33,549 bases of DNA from Bacteroidales bacterium (GTDB lineage Bacteria > Bacteroidota > Bacteroidia > Bacteroidales > UBA7960), in NCBI GenBank assembly GCA_003555385.1, contig PWHO01000115.1:1-33549 (forward strand), in the 5' to 3' direction. The notes beneath the pieces are model-generated. The model had not been told where the DNA came from, searched no databases, and was given only the letters and a program-made list of their open reading frames with translations. Of the stretch, positions 1 to 8,874 are shown piece by piece; the stretch's first letter is position 1, and each line of letters starts with the position of its first letter. A program made the translations under genes and the position numbers.

Positions 1-182
1 ATGAATGCAACCCCATTGCTTTCCTTGCAGAACAAGCGGGGGGAAAAGCAAGCAATGGTCAAAAGCGGATACTTGAGATTGAACCCGAAGGACTGCACCA
101 ACGGTCACCTTTTTTCGTAGGCCCAAGATGGATGGTTGAAAAAGTGGAAGGGTTTTTGCAGGAGGCTGGCGAAAACAATTAA
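1..182 (+). CDS. fbp: Fructose-1,6-bisphosphatase class I, C-terminal fragment
   Basis: This is the last 59 codons of a gene that begins before the window. Reading from base 3, the peptide opens with ECNPIAFLAEQAGGKAS and continues through RILEIEP, LHQRSPFFVG and MVEKVEGF to a TAA at 180-182. This is the diagnostic C-terminus of class I fructose-1,6-bisphosphatase: in the E. coli enzyme the same segment reads ECNPMAYLAEQAGGKAS, then LHQR, FFVG and MVE. The enzyme removes the 1-phosphate from fructose 1,6-bisphosphate in gluconeogenesis, in the cytoplasm. The stop lies only 4 bases before the preferred mfd start, so the two genes are probably co-transcribed. The frame is too short to stand out alone, but the family match is unambiguous. 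The catalytic N-terminal part is outside the window. Confidence 0.92.
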   Translation, partial: ECNPIAFLAEQAGGKASNGQKRILEIEPEGLHQRSPFFVGPRWMVEKVEGFLQEAGENN

Positions 183-186
183 CAAC

Positions 187-3100
187 GTGCTGAATACCGA
201 TAAGTTTTTAGAACTTTTTTCGCAGGATGAATCATTCAATGCGCTGCTGGATTTTTTAAAGCAGAAAGCGCCTTTAGGGGCAAGCCTTAAAGGGATGGCC
301 GGATCATCTCCGGCCGTTCTGGCCGCAGCTGCTGTCAGGAAAATCAATAAGCCTTTTCTTTTTCTCCTTTCTGACAAGGAGGCAGCGGCCTATTTTTTCA
401 ACGACCTGGAGAATTTGCTTGGGGAACGGGATACCGCCTACGAAAAACGAAATAGTTTTTTCTTCCCCTCATCCTATAAATCACCTTTTCAGTCCAATGA
501 AGAGGACAATGGAGGAATTCTACTCAGGTCGGAAGTGATTAACCGTTTGGTTTCCAATGGCAAAAGAACGATCGTTGTCACTTACCCCGAAGCCTTGTGT
601 GAAAATGTCGTCTCACAAAAGGTGCTAAAAAAAAATCTGCTGAGCATCCGGAAAGGAGAACAGCTTTCCGTGGATTTTCTGTTGGAAGTACTCCTGGAAG
701 AGGGATTCGAACGCGTTGATTTCGTGGTGGAACCGGGGCAGTTTTCTGTCAGGGGAGGTATCATCGACGTATTCTCTTTTTCCAATGACCACCCCTTCCG
801 TGTTGAAATTATGGGAGACCAGGTGGAAAGTCTCCGGACCTTCAACACCGAAAGCCAGCTTTCGTTGGAAATACAGGAGAAGATCAGCATACTCCCCGAC
901 ATTCATGCCATGTCACAGGAAACCCGGCATACCGAATTTCTGCTGAACTCCATGCCGTCTGCCACTGTGGTATGGAGCGAAAACCTGGAGCTGGCAGCAG
1001 ATATAGTCCATGAAGCTTTTGCATCAGATAAAATTGCTGAGCCCCGATTTATTCCTGCAGAAGAACTGCTCCGGGAGATCAACCGCCGCCTGCTGGTGGA
1101 GTTTCACAAGCCGGCGGCTTCACGTATCAGTGATTCTTCGTTCACCTTCAACTTTTCTCCCCAGCCAAATTTCAACAAACACATTGAGCTGTTAAGGAGT
1201 AACCTGGAAGAGAATACAGCAAAGGGGCTGCAAAACATTATCCTGTGCGACACACAGAAGCAGGCCGAACGCATCCGGACCATATTTGAAACCATCAGGG
1301 AATCCGAAGACGGCATCCTGACTTTTCAGCATGAGATTATGCTGATGTCACTGCACGAAGGGTTTATTGACCACCAGCATAAAGTAGCCTGCTATACGGA
1401 TCACCAGATTTTTGACCGTTATCACCGTTACCGCATCCGTGATAAATTCCCGGGGAAACAAGCCCTCAGTATTAAAGCTCTCTACAACCTCAAGCCCGGT
1501 GACTATGTGACCCATATCGACCATGGGATTGGTATCTTCAGCGGACTTGAAAAGATCGAAGTCAACGGGCGTCTGCAGGAAGCCATACGCCTGATCTATA
1601 AAAATGAGGATATTCTGTATGTCAGCATACACAGCCTGCACAGGGTGTCAAAGTATACAGGCAAGGAAGGGGTCGCTCCTTCCCTGCACCGGTTGGGTTC
1701 CGGTGCCTGGAGCAAGCTGAAGAACAAGACCAGGAAAAAGGTCAAGGACATAGCCCGGGACCTGATCGCCCTTTACGCCAAACGGCGTGAACAGACAGGA
1801 CATGCATTTTCTGCCGACAGTTACCTTCAGCATGAACTGGAAGCATCCTTCATGTACGAAGACACTCCGGACCAGGAAAAAGCAACCCTGGATGTCAAAA
1901 AAGATATGGAGTCACCCTGCCCGATGGACAGGCTGATCTGCGGAGACGTGGGGTTCGGAAAGACCGAAGTCGCCATCCGGGCAGCCTTTAAAGCAGTAAC
2001 AGACTCCAAACAGGTTGCCGTCCTGGTACCCACTACCATTCTGGCCCTGCAACATTACTATACTTTCAGGGAACGACTCAGGGACTTTCCGTGTACCATT
2101 GATTATGTGAGTCGTTTCCGGACAGCTCCTCAGAAAAAAAAGACCCTGCAGGGAGTCAAAGACGGCAGCATAGATATCCTGATCGGCACACACAGGTTGC
2201 TGAGTAAAGATGTCCGTTTCAGGGATCTGGGGCTGCTTGTGGTTGATGAGGAGCAGAAATTTGGTGTCAGCTCCAAAGAAAAACTTAAACAGCTGAGGGT
2301 AAACGTCGACACCCTGACACTGACAGCCACCCCCATACCCCGTACGCTTCAGTTCTCACTGATGGGTGCCAGGGACCTGTCTTACATCAACACCCCACCG
2401 CCCAACAGGTACCCCATCATTACAGAGCTTCATGAATTCAACGAAGATCTGATCAGAGACACCGTCAATTACGAAATATCAAGGGGCGGACAGGTTTTCT
2501 TTGTCCATAACCGTGTGCAGAACATCGCGGAGGTTGCTGAGATCATCAGGCGGAACTGTCCGGATGCCAGAATTGCCATCGGTCACGGACAACTCGACGG
2601 CAGCCAGCTCGAAAAAGTCATGGTGGACTTCATCCACGGGGCCTATGATGTACTGGTTTCCACCACGATCATCGAATCCGGGCTTGATATTCCCAATGCC
2701 AACACCATCATTATCAACAATGCCAACCATTTTGGCCTGAGTGACCTGCATCAGATGCGTGGCAGGGTCGGCCGGACAAACAAAAAAGCATTCTGCTACC
2801 TCCTCTCTCCCCCGATGAGTACACTGACCGAAGAAGCCAGACGCAGACTCAAAGCCATTGAAGAATTTTCTGAGCTGGGAAGCGGCTTTAACATCGCCAT
2901 GCGTGACCTGGACATCAGGGGGGCAGGTAATTTGCTGGGAGCCGAACAAAGCGGGTTTATCAGTGAGGTAGGATTTGATACGTACCACAAAATCCTTGAC
3001 GAAGCCATCAGCGAATTGAAAGAAAATGAGTTCCGGGAGGTTTTTTCCGGAAGCGGCGAAAGTGCGGAAAGAGAAAATCAGGTGGAAGAGTGCCAGCTTG

Positions 3101-3540
3101 AAACAGACCTTGAACTCATGATCCCCAGTGATTATGTTTCCAACATTGAAGAAAGGCTGCAACTGTATAAAGAGCTGGACAACATTGAAACCGAAGCGCA
3201 GTTGCAGGCATTTGCCGGAAAGATTGAAGACCGGTTCGGGCCACTGCCTGATCCCGCAAAAGGCCTGCTAAAGGTGGTAAGACTTCGCCGAAAAGCACAG
3301 TCAATCGGCTTTGAGAAGCTGATCCTGAAAACGGAAAAAATGATCGGGTATCTTCCTGACAGCGATCGTACCGGTTATTACCAGAGTGAAGTCTTCGGAC
3401 AGATCCTGCAATACGTGCAGAACCATTCCCGTCAGAGCCGGATAAAAGAGATGAACGGGCACCTCTCTCTTACCATCAAACAGGTAAAAACCATCGAAGA
3501 GGCCCTTGAGATCATTACAGATCTTTCAGGATTTCACTGA
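187..3540 (+). CDS. mfd: Transcription-repair coupling factor Mfd
   Basis: Mfd is a DNA translocase that pushes RNA polymerase off lesions and recruits UvrA for nucleotide excision repair. The product is 1117 residues, normal for the family. In order it has an N-terminal UvrB-like region with VEPGQFSVRGGIIDVF, and a CarD-like RNA-polymerase-interacting domain near residues 436-520 (LKPGDYVTHIDHGIGIF). The helicase core follows, with Walker A GDVGFGKTE near 585 and the DEEQKFGV box near 685. Motifs SGLDIPNANT and QMRGRVGR come next, and a TRCF C-terminal domain after about 970. I chose GTG at 187 because from there the N-terminus lines up with Bacteroidota Mfd proteins as I recall them. The frame stays open back to a TTG at 136, but that extension lies inside the fbp coding sequence and has no Mfd character. 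The 3' end overlaps glmM on the other strand by 26 bases. Confidence 0.95.
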   Translation: MLNTDKFLELFSQDESFNALLDFLKQKAPLGASLKGMAGSSPAVLAAAAVRKINKPFLFLLSDKEAAAYFFNDLENLLGERDTAYEKRNSFFFPSSYKSPFQSNEEDNGGILLRSEVINRLVSNGKRTIVVTYPEALCENVVSQKVLKKNLLSIRKGEQLSVDFLLEVLLEEGFERVDFVVEPGQFSVRGGIIDVFSFSNDHPFRVEIMGDQVESLRTFNTESQLSLEIQEKISILPDIHAMSQETRHTEFLLNSMPSATVVWSENLELAADIVHEAFASDKIAEPRFIPAEELLREINRRLLVEFHKPAASRISDSSFTFNFSPQPNFNKHIELLRSNLEENTAKGLQNIILCDTQKQAERIRTIFETIRESEDGILTFQHEIMLMSLHEGFIDHQHKVACYTDHQIFDRYHRYRIRDKFPGKQALSIKALYNLKPGDYVTHIDHGIGIFSGLEKIEVNGRLQEAIRLIYKNEDILYVSIHSLHRVSKYTGKEGVAPSLHRLGSGAWSKLKNKTRKKVKDIARDLIALYAKRREQTGHAFSADSYLQHELEASFMYEDTPDQEKATLDVKKDMESPCPMDRLICGDVGFGKTEVAIRAAFKAVTDSKQVAVLVPTTILALQHYYTFRERLRDFPCTIDYVSRFRTAPQKKKTLQGVKDGSIDILIGTHRLLSKDVRFRDLGLLVVDEEQKFGVSSKEKLKQLRVNVDTLTLTATPIPRTLQFSLMGARDLSYINTPPPNRYPIITELHEFNEDLIRDTVNYEISRGGQVFFVHNRVQNIAEVAEIIRRNCPDARIAIGHGQLDGSQLEKVMVDFIHGAYDVLVSTTIIESGLDIPNANTIIINNANHFGLSDLHQMRGRVGRTNKKAFCYLLSPPMSTLTEEARRRLKAIEEFSELGSGFNIAMRDLDIRGAGNLLGAEQSGFISEVGFDTYHKILDEAISELKENEFREVFSGSGESAERENQVEECQLETDLELMIPSDYVSNIEERLQLYKELDNIETEAQLQAFAGKIEDRFGPLPDPAKGLLKVVRLRRKAQSIGFEKLILKTEKMIGYLPDSDRTGYYQSEVFGQILQYVQNHSRQSRIKEMNGHLSLTIKQVKTIEEALEIITDLSGFH

Positions 3541-4909
3541 TGTCCTTCCTGACTTTTTCCGCAATATGATCTGCTTTTACCGGGCTGTCACTTTCGGCAT
3601 AAAGACGAATGACCGGTTCTGTGTTTGACAACCGGAGATGGATCCACTCCCGGTCAAACCATATTTTCAATCCGTCAACCCTGTCTGTGGGTTGACGTCT
3701 GTATTTATCACCCAGTTTCTCTATGATGGCAGGCAGGTCAACATCTGCAGATAGTTCGATTTTGTTTTTGGACATATACAACTCAGGGTATTGTTTTTTC
3801 AGCCTGCTGCAACTGAGCTTGCTTTTGGCCAGCTGGGTAAGGAAGAGCGCGATCCCCACCAGAGCATCCCTTCCGTTGTGCAGCGCCGGGTAAATCACCC
3901 CGCCATTTCCTTCTCCGCCGATCACGGCATTGTTCTCCTTCATGGCTGCCACCACATTCACCTCACCCACGGCAGAGTAAAAATGCTTGCCGCCATGTTT
4001 GGCAGTTATTTCAGCCAGGGCCTGGGTGGAAGACAAATTGCTTACTGTATTCCCCGGGGTATTTGATAACACATAGTCAGCCACGGCAACCAATGTATAT
4101 TCCTCTCCAAACATTTCACCATCTTCGGAAACAATGGCCAGCCTGTCTACATCCGGATCCACTGCAAAACCTAAATGGGCTCTCTCACTCACCACTTCAG
4201 AAGAAAGACGCTGCAGGTGTTCCGGCAATGGTTCGGGGTTATGCTGAAAACGTCCGGTAGGGGAACAATACACTTCAACCACACGTTTTACACCCAATGC
4301 CTCAAGCAGCAACGGGACAGCCACACCACCGGATGAGTTGATCCCGTCAACCGCAATGGTAAACCCGGCATCCCTTATGGCATCTGTGTCGACCAGTGGA
4401 AGGTCCATTACCTTTTCTATGTGCATCTCCAGCAGGGTATCATTGGCCAGGTACTTACCCAGTTTATCCACCTTTACAAAATCAAACGTCTGCAGGTCCA
4501 TGAATTTTTGCATCTCCGCCCCTTCGGCTGCAGTCATGAACTCTCCTTTTTCATTGAGCAACTTAAGTGCATTCCAGTTCATCGGGTTATGGCTGGCAGT
4601 AATGATAATCCCCCCCTGTGCGCCGTGATGCAACACGCCCATCTCAATGGTTGGCGTGGTCGAAAGGCCCGCATCAATGGTATCGATACCCATCGACTGA
4701 AGTGTGCTTACCACGATCCCGCTTACCAGCGGACCGGAGAGTCTTGAGTCACGACCAATCACGACCTGTATGCGATCGGTTTGGTGACGCGACCGCAGCC
4801 ACATACCATAGGCACCTGTAAATTTCATAACATCTGCCGGTGAGAGTCCTTCGCCCGGGCGTCCGCCAATGGTACCACGAATACCGGAAATAGATTGAAT
4901 TAAAGCCAT
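3515..4909 (-). CDS. glmM: Phosphoglucosamine mutase (phosphohexomutase family)
   Basis: A 464-residue alpha-D-phosphohexomutase. In this family GlmM interconverts glucosamine-6-phosphate and glucosamine-1-phosphate, feeding UDP-GlcNAc synthesis for peptidoglycan and LPS. Visible motifs are the phosphoserine loop TASHNP at residues 104-109 (Ser106), the metal-binding loop DPDVDR near 251-256, the sugar-binding GEGNGG, and a C-terminal phosphate-binding loop RLSNTEPVIRLYAE. The last loop has SNTEP where most members have SGTEP; as I recall, SNTEP is common in Bacteroidota. The N-terminus (ALIQSISGIRGTIGG) fits GlmM-like proteins. Substrate choice between phosphoglucosamine and phosphomannose or phosphoglucose cannot be settled by eye. 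The gene diverges from tamL and converges with mfd, its last 26 bases being antisense to the end of mfd. Confidence 0.88.
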   Translation of the reverse strand: MALIQSISGIRGTIGGRPGEGLSPADVMKFTGAYGMWLRSRHQTDRIQVVIGRDSRLSGPLVSGIVVSTLQSMGIDTIDAGLSTTPTIEMGVLHHGAQGGIIITASHNPMNWNALKLLNEKGEFMTAAEGAEMQKFMDLQTFDFVKVDKLGKYLANDTLLEMHIEKVMDLPLVDTDAIRDAGFTIAVDGINSSGGVAVPLLLEALGVKRVVEVYCSPTGRFQHNPEPLPEHLQRLSSEVVSERAHLGFAVDPDVDRLAIVSEDGEMFGEEYTLVAVADYVLSNTPGNTVSNLSSTQALAEITAKHGGKHFYSAVGEVNVVAAMKENNAVIGGEGNGGVIYPALHNGRDALVGIALFLTQLAKSKLSCSRLKKQYPELYMSKNKIELSADVDLPAIIEKLGDKYRRQPTDRVDGLKIWFDREWIHLRLSNTEPVIRLYAESDSPVKADHIAEKVRKDISEILKDL

Positions 4910-4928
4910 AGTGTATATAATAAATTTG
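4895..4928 (+). promoter_or_regulatory. Candidate Bacteroidota promoter for tamL
   Basis: A perfect TAnnTTTG -7 box, TAAATTTG, lies at 4921-4928. A TTG sits 23 bases upstream at 4895-4897 and could serve as the -33 element. A start near 4935 would leave a leader of about 54 bases before the ATG at 4989. The upstream element falls inside the 5' end of glmM. Motif match only. Confidence 0.45.
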
Positions 4929-4934
4929 GAAGCC

Positions 4935-4942
4935 CAAAGTTA
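4935..4942 (-). promoter_or_regulatory. Candidate -7 box for glmM
   Basis: On the minus strand this reads TAACTTTG, a full match to TAnnTTTG, about 26 bases before the glmM ATG. No TTG is seen at the expected -33 position; only a weak GTTAAA-like element lies about 22 bases upstream. It sits just past the tamL box and faces the opposite way, so the two polymerase footprints would overlap. Confidence 0.4.
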
Positions 4943-4988
4943 ATAATTATAAAGCTCACCCGGGTTTAACGTCAGGCGTTTTTCTTTA

Positions 4989-7376
4989 ATGGCTAAATTT
5001 GTATTGCAAAGTTTCTCTCACAACAACATTCCCGTGAACAGAATCACCATTTATAAATCTGTTTTTTTTCTGACCATAGTGCTGTTATTCGGCAGATGCA
5101 TGCCAGCCAGACATCTGCCTGAGGGTGAACACCTTCTGAGCCGCAACAATATCGAGGTGCATGATGCGGATGTTGACAACCATGACCTGAGAAACTACAT
5201 CCGCCAATCCCCTAACCGACGCGTTTTAGGAATCTATCGCTTTCACCTGAATGTATACCAGCTGGCAGATCGCGGGGAGGAAAACCGCCTGAAACGATGG
5301 CTGAAAAACACCATTGGAGAGCCTCCCGTCATTTTCGACCCCATTGCGGCGAAACAAACCGCTGAACAATTCAGGCTTTTTTTACAGAATAAGGGATATT
5401 TCAATGCCGAAACCGATTATGAGGTTGAACTCAGAAGAAACAGAGCGCGGGTTACCTACGAGGTAAAAGGCAACCAGGGATATACGATTCGCCGTATTGA
5501 TTACAATATTCCTGACTCCCAATTGGCCGGTTTTGTGTCTGCTGACACCATCAACTCTTTGATTGAAAGGGGCGACCGCTATGACGCAGAAATCCTTCAG
5601 GAAGAAAGACAGCGCATAACCAGGGAGTTAAAGGATGAGGGTTTTTTCAACTTCTCCAGGGACTATATTTTTTTCCGGGTAGACAGTACACTGAACAGCC
5701 ACCAGGTAGACCTGGAAATACTCATAGAGAACCCTTCAGGGCGTGGCAGGAATTTTACCGGCGAAAACGACGACCGCCCCCACAAAAGATACAGGATCAA
5801 TGAGGTTTTTGTATATCCCGAATATACCCGCCTGCAACCTGACCAGGCTTTTACGGACACAACCCGTTTGCACATCAACGGCAACGAAAACAACCCGGTT
5901 TATACCTTCCTGCACAATGGCGAAATGCGGATCCGCCCCCATACTATCGCAAATAACATTTTGTTGGAACAGGGAGAGTATTACAGCCTGAGCCAGCATG
6001 AACTGACCCACCGCTACCTGGCAGGCCTCAGAAATTTTCGTTATATAAACATGCAGTTTGAAGAGGCACAGACCCGGTCTTTGGCGGACAGCCTCGGATT
6101 ACTGGATATGCGGGTAGAGCTGACACGTTCCCCCGCAAATGCTTTTACAGTGGAGGCCGAGGGGTTGAATACTGCCGGGAACCTGGGGGTGGCCGCCAAC
6201 TTTTTGTTTCAGAACAGAAATGTTTTCCGGGGGGCGGAAATGCTGAACCTTCGCCTGAAAGGAGCCCTGGAAATGTCAGGAGAATCAGGAGATACAGAAG
6301 TTTTCAGGAGGCTGCCCTTTAATACAGCAGAAATGGGTGCCGAAGTATCCATTGATTTCCCAAAATTGCTGTTTCCAATTCCCATTGAGAGGCTTTCAGG
6401 GACTGCCCGCCCAAAAAGTACTATTCTTACCGGGATCAACTACAGGCATCGCCCCGACTACACCCGTTACATACTTAATTTCAGTTATGGGTTTCAATGG
6501 AGCCAGGACAATCGCCGCCAGCACCAGCTGACACCTCTTGAGATCAGTTCCATCAAGATCTTCAACGACTCCATTTTGCAGGCCAGAATCCCCGAGGCCA
6601 ACCCGTTAATTCTGAGCAGGTACAGGGACCACCTGATCGGGGGGCTGAAATACAATTACACCTACAGCACCCAGCAAATAGACCGCCAACAGGACTTTAT
6701 CTATTTCAGGGGCAATTTTGAATCTGCCGGAAACCTTATGCAGCTTGCCGCAAGACAGCTGGATGCTTCTGTGAATGAAGAGGGCAGCTACACAATGTTT
6801 GGTATTCCTTTTGCCCAGTATCTGAAAGCCGATGCGGACCTCCGTCTTTACCGGGTGTTTGATGAGAACAACACCCTTGTTTTCAGGCTCATGGGGGGTA
6901 TCGGTGTTCCCTACGGAAATATGGATATTATGCCTTTCATCAAAAGCTATTATGGGGGCGGTGCAAACAGTGTCAGGGCCTGGAGCATTTATAACCTGGG
7001 GCCCGGCAGTTACGGATCTGCCGAAACATTGCGTTTCGACAAATACGGAGATATTAAGCTGGAGGCCAATATAGAGTATCGCTTCCCTGTATACCGTTAC
7101 TGGAAAGGGGCTCTTTTTATGGATGCGGGCAATGTATGGTTCCTTAAAAAAAATGAGCAATTTCCCGGTGGAGAGTTCAACGCCGATAGTTTTTATAACG
7201 AAATGGCCATCGGAGCCGGGTTAGGTGTAAGGCTTGATTTTAACTTCTTCCTGGTCAGACTTGATGCAGCTTTCCCGGTCAGAGACCCGGGGATGAATCC
7301 CGGAGAACAATGGATCGGTCAGTTCCCGGGATTCAGTGACTGGAACCTTAACCTGGGTATTGGATACCCGTTCTGA
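4989..7376 (+). CDS. tamL: TamL-like Omp85 outer-membrane lipoprotein
   Basis: A 795-residue BamA/TamA-superfamily protein. The N-terminus has a hydrophobic segment (VFFLTIVLLFG) ending at Cys37, and the following MPARHLPEGEHLL is typical of TamL, the Bacteroidota lipid-anchored TamA relative. POTRA-like alpha/beta repeats occupy roughly residues 45-350. The C-terminal half (about 370-795) is a predicted 16-strand Omp85 barrel. It includes the conserved barrel-loop signature as GGANSVRAWSIYNLGPGSYG near 657-676 and ends with aromatic IGYPF, as outer-membrane strands do. The likely role is insertion or assembly of proteins in the outer membrane. The family usually works with the inner-membrane-anchored TamB, but no tamB lies beside it here. 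A GTG at 5034 would give a shorter signal peptide and is a possible alternative start. The helicase gene begins one base after the stop. Confidence 0.85.
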   Translation: MAKFVLQSFSHNNIPVNRITIYKSVFFLTIVLLFGRCMPARHLPEGEHLLSRNNIEVHDADVDNHDLRNYIRQSPNRRVLGIYRFHLNVYQLADRGEENRLKRWLKNTIGEPPVIFDPIAAKQTAEQFRLFLQNKGYFNAETDYEVELRRNRARVTYEVKGNQGYTIRRIDYNIPDSQLAGFVSADTINSLIERGDRYDAEILQEERQRITRELKDEGFFNFSRDYIFFRVDSTLNSHQVDLEILIENPSGRGRNFTGENDDRPHKRYRINEVFVYPEYTRLQPDQAFTDTTRLHINGNENNPVYTFLHNGEMRIRPHTIANNILLEQGEYYSLSQHELTHRYLAGLRNFRYINMQFEEAQTRSLADSLGLLDMRVELTRSPANAFTVEAEGLNTAGNLGVAANFLFQNRNVFRGAEMLNLRLKGALEMSGESGDTEVFRRLPFNTAEMGAEVSIDFPKLLFPIPIERLSGTARPKSTILTGINYRHRPDYTRYILNFSYGFQWSQDNRRQHQLTPLEISSIKIFNDSILQARIPEANPLILSRYRDHLIGGLKYNYTYSTQQIDRQQDFIYFRGNFESAGNLMQLAARQLDASVNEEGSYTMFGIPFAQYLKADADLRLYRVFDENNTLVFRLMGGIGVPYGNMDIMPFIKSYYGGGANSVRAWSIYNLGPGSYGSAETLRFDKYGDIKLEANIEYRFPVYRYWKGALFMDAGNVWFLKKNEQFPGGEFNADSFYNEMAIGAGLGVRLDFNFFLVRLDAAFPVRDPGMNPGEQWIGQFPGFSDWNLNLGIGYPF

Positions 7377-7377
7377 T

Positions 7378-8811
7378 ATGCAACAAAATGATATTATCCG
7401 CAGAATCAACTCCGAATTCCCTTACCGTCAAACAAAAGACCAGGCGTCTCTGACAGAACATTTATCCGCATTTCTGACTGACAACGATCCTGCATCTATG
7501 TTTTTACTGAAAGGCTATGCGGGTACAGGAAAAACCACCATTGTCAGCAGTCTTGTGCGGGTGCTGCCCGGATTTAATCTCAAAACTGTGCTGCTGGCCC
7601 CCACAGGAAGGGCTGCAAAAGTACTGGCAGGATACTCCGGAAAACAAGCGCTGACCATCCACAAAAAGATATACCGGGTTCAGACCGCAGGAGATGGTTC
7701 CGTACAAATTGCCCGGCAGGAAAACAAACACAGCAATACCATATTTATCGTGGACGAAGCTTCCATGATTCCGGGGTCAGCTGCCACGCAACAGGGCAGC
7801 TTATTCGGCGGATCAAACCTGCTGGATGATCTCATTGAGTATGTATATAACCAACGGAATTGCCGTTTGATATTCATCGGTGATACGGCCCAGCTTCCGC
7901 CCGTGCGATCAGTGGAAAGCCCGGCGCTGAATAAATCCTTCCTGGAGCAGGGTTATCAGGTCAGTATCAGGGAGTATGAGCTCAGGGAAGTGGTCAGACA
8001 GGCCAAGAACAGTGGCATTCTTCACAATGCCACCAGGCTTCGTTATATGCTTGCCGGAAACACCAGCGGATTCCCGTCTTTACAAACAGGCGAATTCAGG
8101 GATGTGGTCCGTGTGCAGGGCCAGGAAGCAGCGGATGAAGTTGACACGGCTTACCTTTCAGGGGGGAAAGAACAGGCGCTGATGATATGCAGGTCAAATA
8201 AGCGGGCCAATTTGTACAACCAGCATATACGGCAAAGGGTATTGTTCATGGAGGATGAGATCAATGCAGGGGATCTTCTGATGGTGGTCAAAAACAACTA
8301 TTACTGGTTACCTGAAACTTCAGAAGCCGGTTTTATTGCAAACGGCGATATCGTGGAACTCACAAGAGTACAGCGAACCGAAGAACTTTACGGATTCCGT
8401 TTTGCTGATGTAACAGCCCGGCTGACAGATTATCCTGACATGCCTGAAATGGACGTTAAGGTGATGCTCGACACATTGCAGTCGGACACGCCGGCTCTGC
8501 CCGAAATGGACGCCCGAAAACTTTTTGACGCGGTTGCTGAAGACTTCGGGGATATCCCGAACAAAAGGGCCAGGATGTCAGCCATCAAAAAAAGCCCCTA
8601 TCTCAATGCGCTGCAGGTTAAGTACGCTTACGCAATGACCTGCCACAAGGCACAGGGCGGACAGTGGGAAAACGTATTTGTGGAAATGGGTTACCTTCCG
8701 GACAAAAAGCCGGATACCGAATACCTGCGCTGGCTGTATACCGCTTTTACCAGGGGGACGAAAAAAGTCTTTCTGCTCAATTTTGCAGATGAGTTCTTCG
8801 CCCCTGACTGA
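7378..8811 (+). CDS. RecD/Dda-like superfamily 1 DNA helicase
   Basis: A 477-residue ATP-dependent 5'-3' helicase-like protein of superfamily 1B. Walker A is GYAGTGKTT at residues 46-54, motif Ia APTGRAAK is near 75-81, Walker B IVDEASM is at 124-130, and motif III GDTAQLPPV is at 168-176. The C-terminal UvrD/RecD-like half carries TCHKAQG at 421-427 and YTAFTRG at 454-460. It resembles the stand-alone RecD-like and Dda-like ATPases common in Bacteroidota rather than the RecD subunit of RecBCD, since no recB or recC is present. The frame is open from 7336, but that region is the end of tamL. The ATG at 7378, one base after the tamL stop, is the natural start and suggests translational coupling. 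Its role (replication restart or repair) is an inference. Confidence 0.88.
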   Translation: MQQNDIIRRINSEFPYRQTKDQASLTEHLSAFLTDNDPASMFLLKGYAGTGKTTIVSSLVRVLPGFNLKTVLLAPTGRAAKVLAGYSGKQALTIHKKIYRVQTAGDGSVQIARQENKHSNTIFIVDEASMIPGSAATQQGSLFGGSNLLDDLIEYVYNQRNCRLIFIGDTAQLPPVRSVESPALNKSFLEQGYQVSIREYELREVVRQAKNSGILHNATRLRYMLAGNTSGFPSLQTGEFRDVVRVQGQEAADEVDTAYLSGGKEQALMICRSNKRANLYNQHIRQRVLFMEDEINAGDLLMVVKNNYYWLPETSEAGFIANGDIVELTRVQRTEELYGFRFADVTARLTDYPDMPEMDVKVMLDTLQSDTPALPEMDARKLFDAVAEDFGDIPNKRARMSAIKKSPYLNALQVKYAYAMTCHKAQGGQWENVFVEMGYLPDKKPDTEYLRWLYTAFTRGTKKVFLLNFADEFFAPD

Positions 8812-8874
8812 TACTGGTTCATTGCTTCATTCCCGGCCGGGCATATGATTTTTCACACAGTTGTATGAATTGTC

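Noticed and set aside
1..120. Open frame from ATG at base 1 in the first plus frame
   Set aside because: The third plus frame over the same bases encodes the conserved end of fructose-1,6-bisphosphatase; the first frame has no similarity to anything.
2479..3162. 227-codon minus-strand open frame inside mfd
   Set aside because: It lies entirely under conserved Mfd helicase and C-terminal motifs and has no recognisable features of its own.
6606..7160. 184-codon minus-strand open frame inside tamL
   Set aside because: It is antisense to the Omp85 barrel, which is clearly coding on the plus strand.
8831..8840. CCCGGCCGGG palindrome between the helicase and amylase genes
   Set aside because: Ten-base perfect palindrome without a loop; too short to call an operator or terminator.
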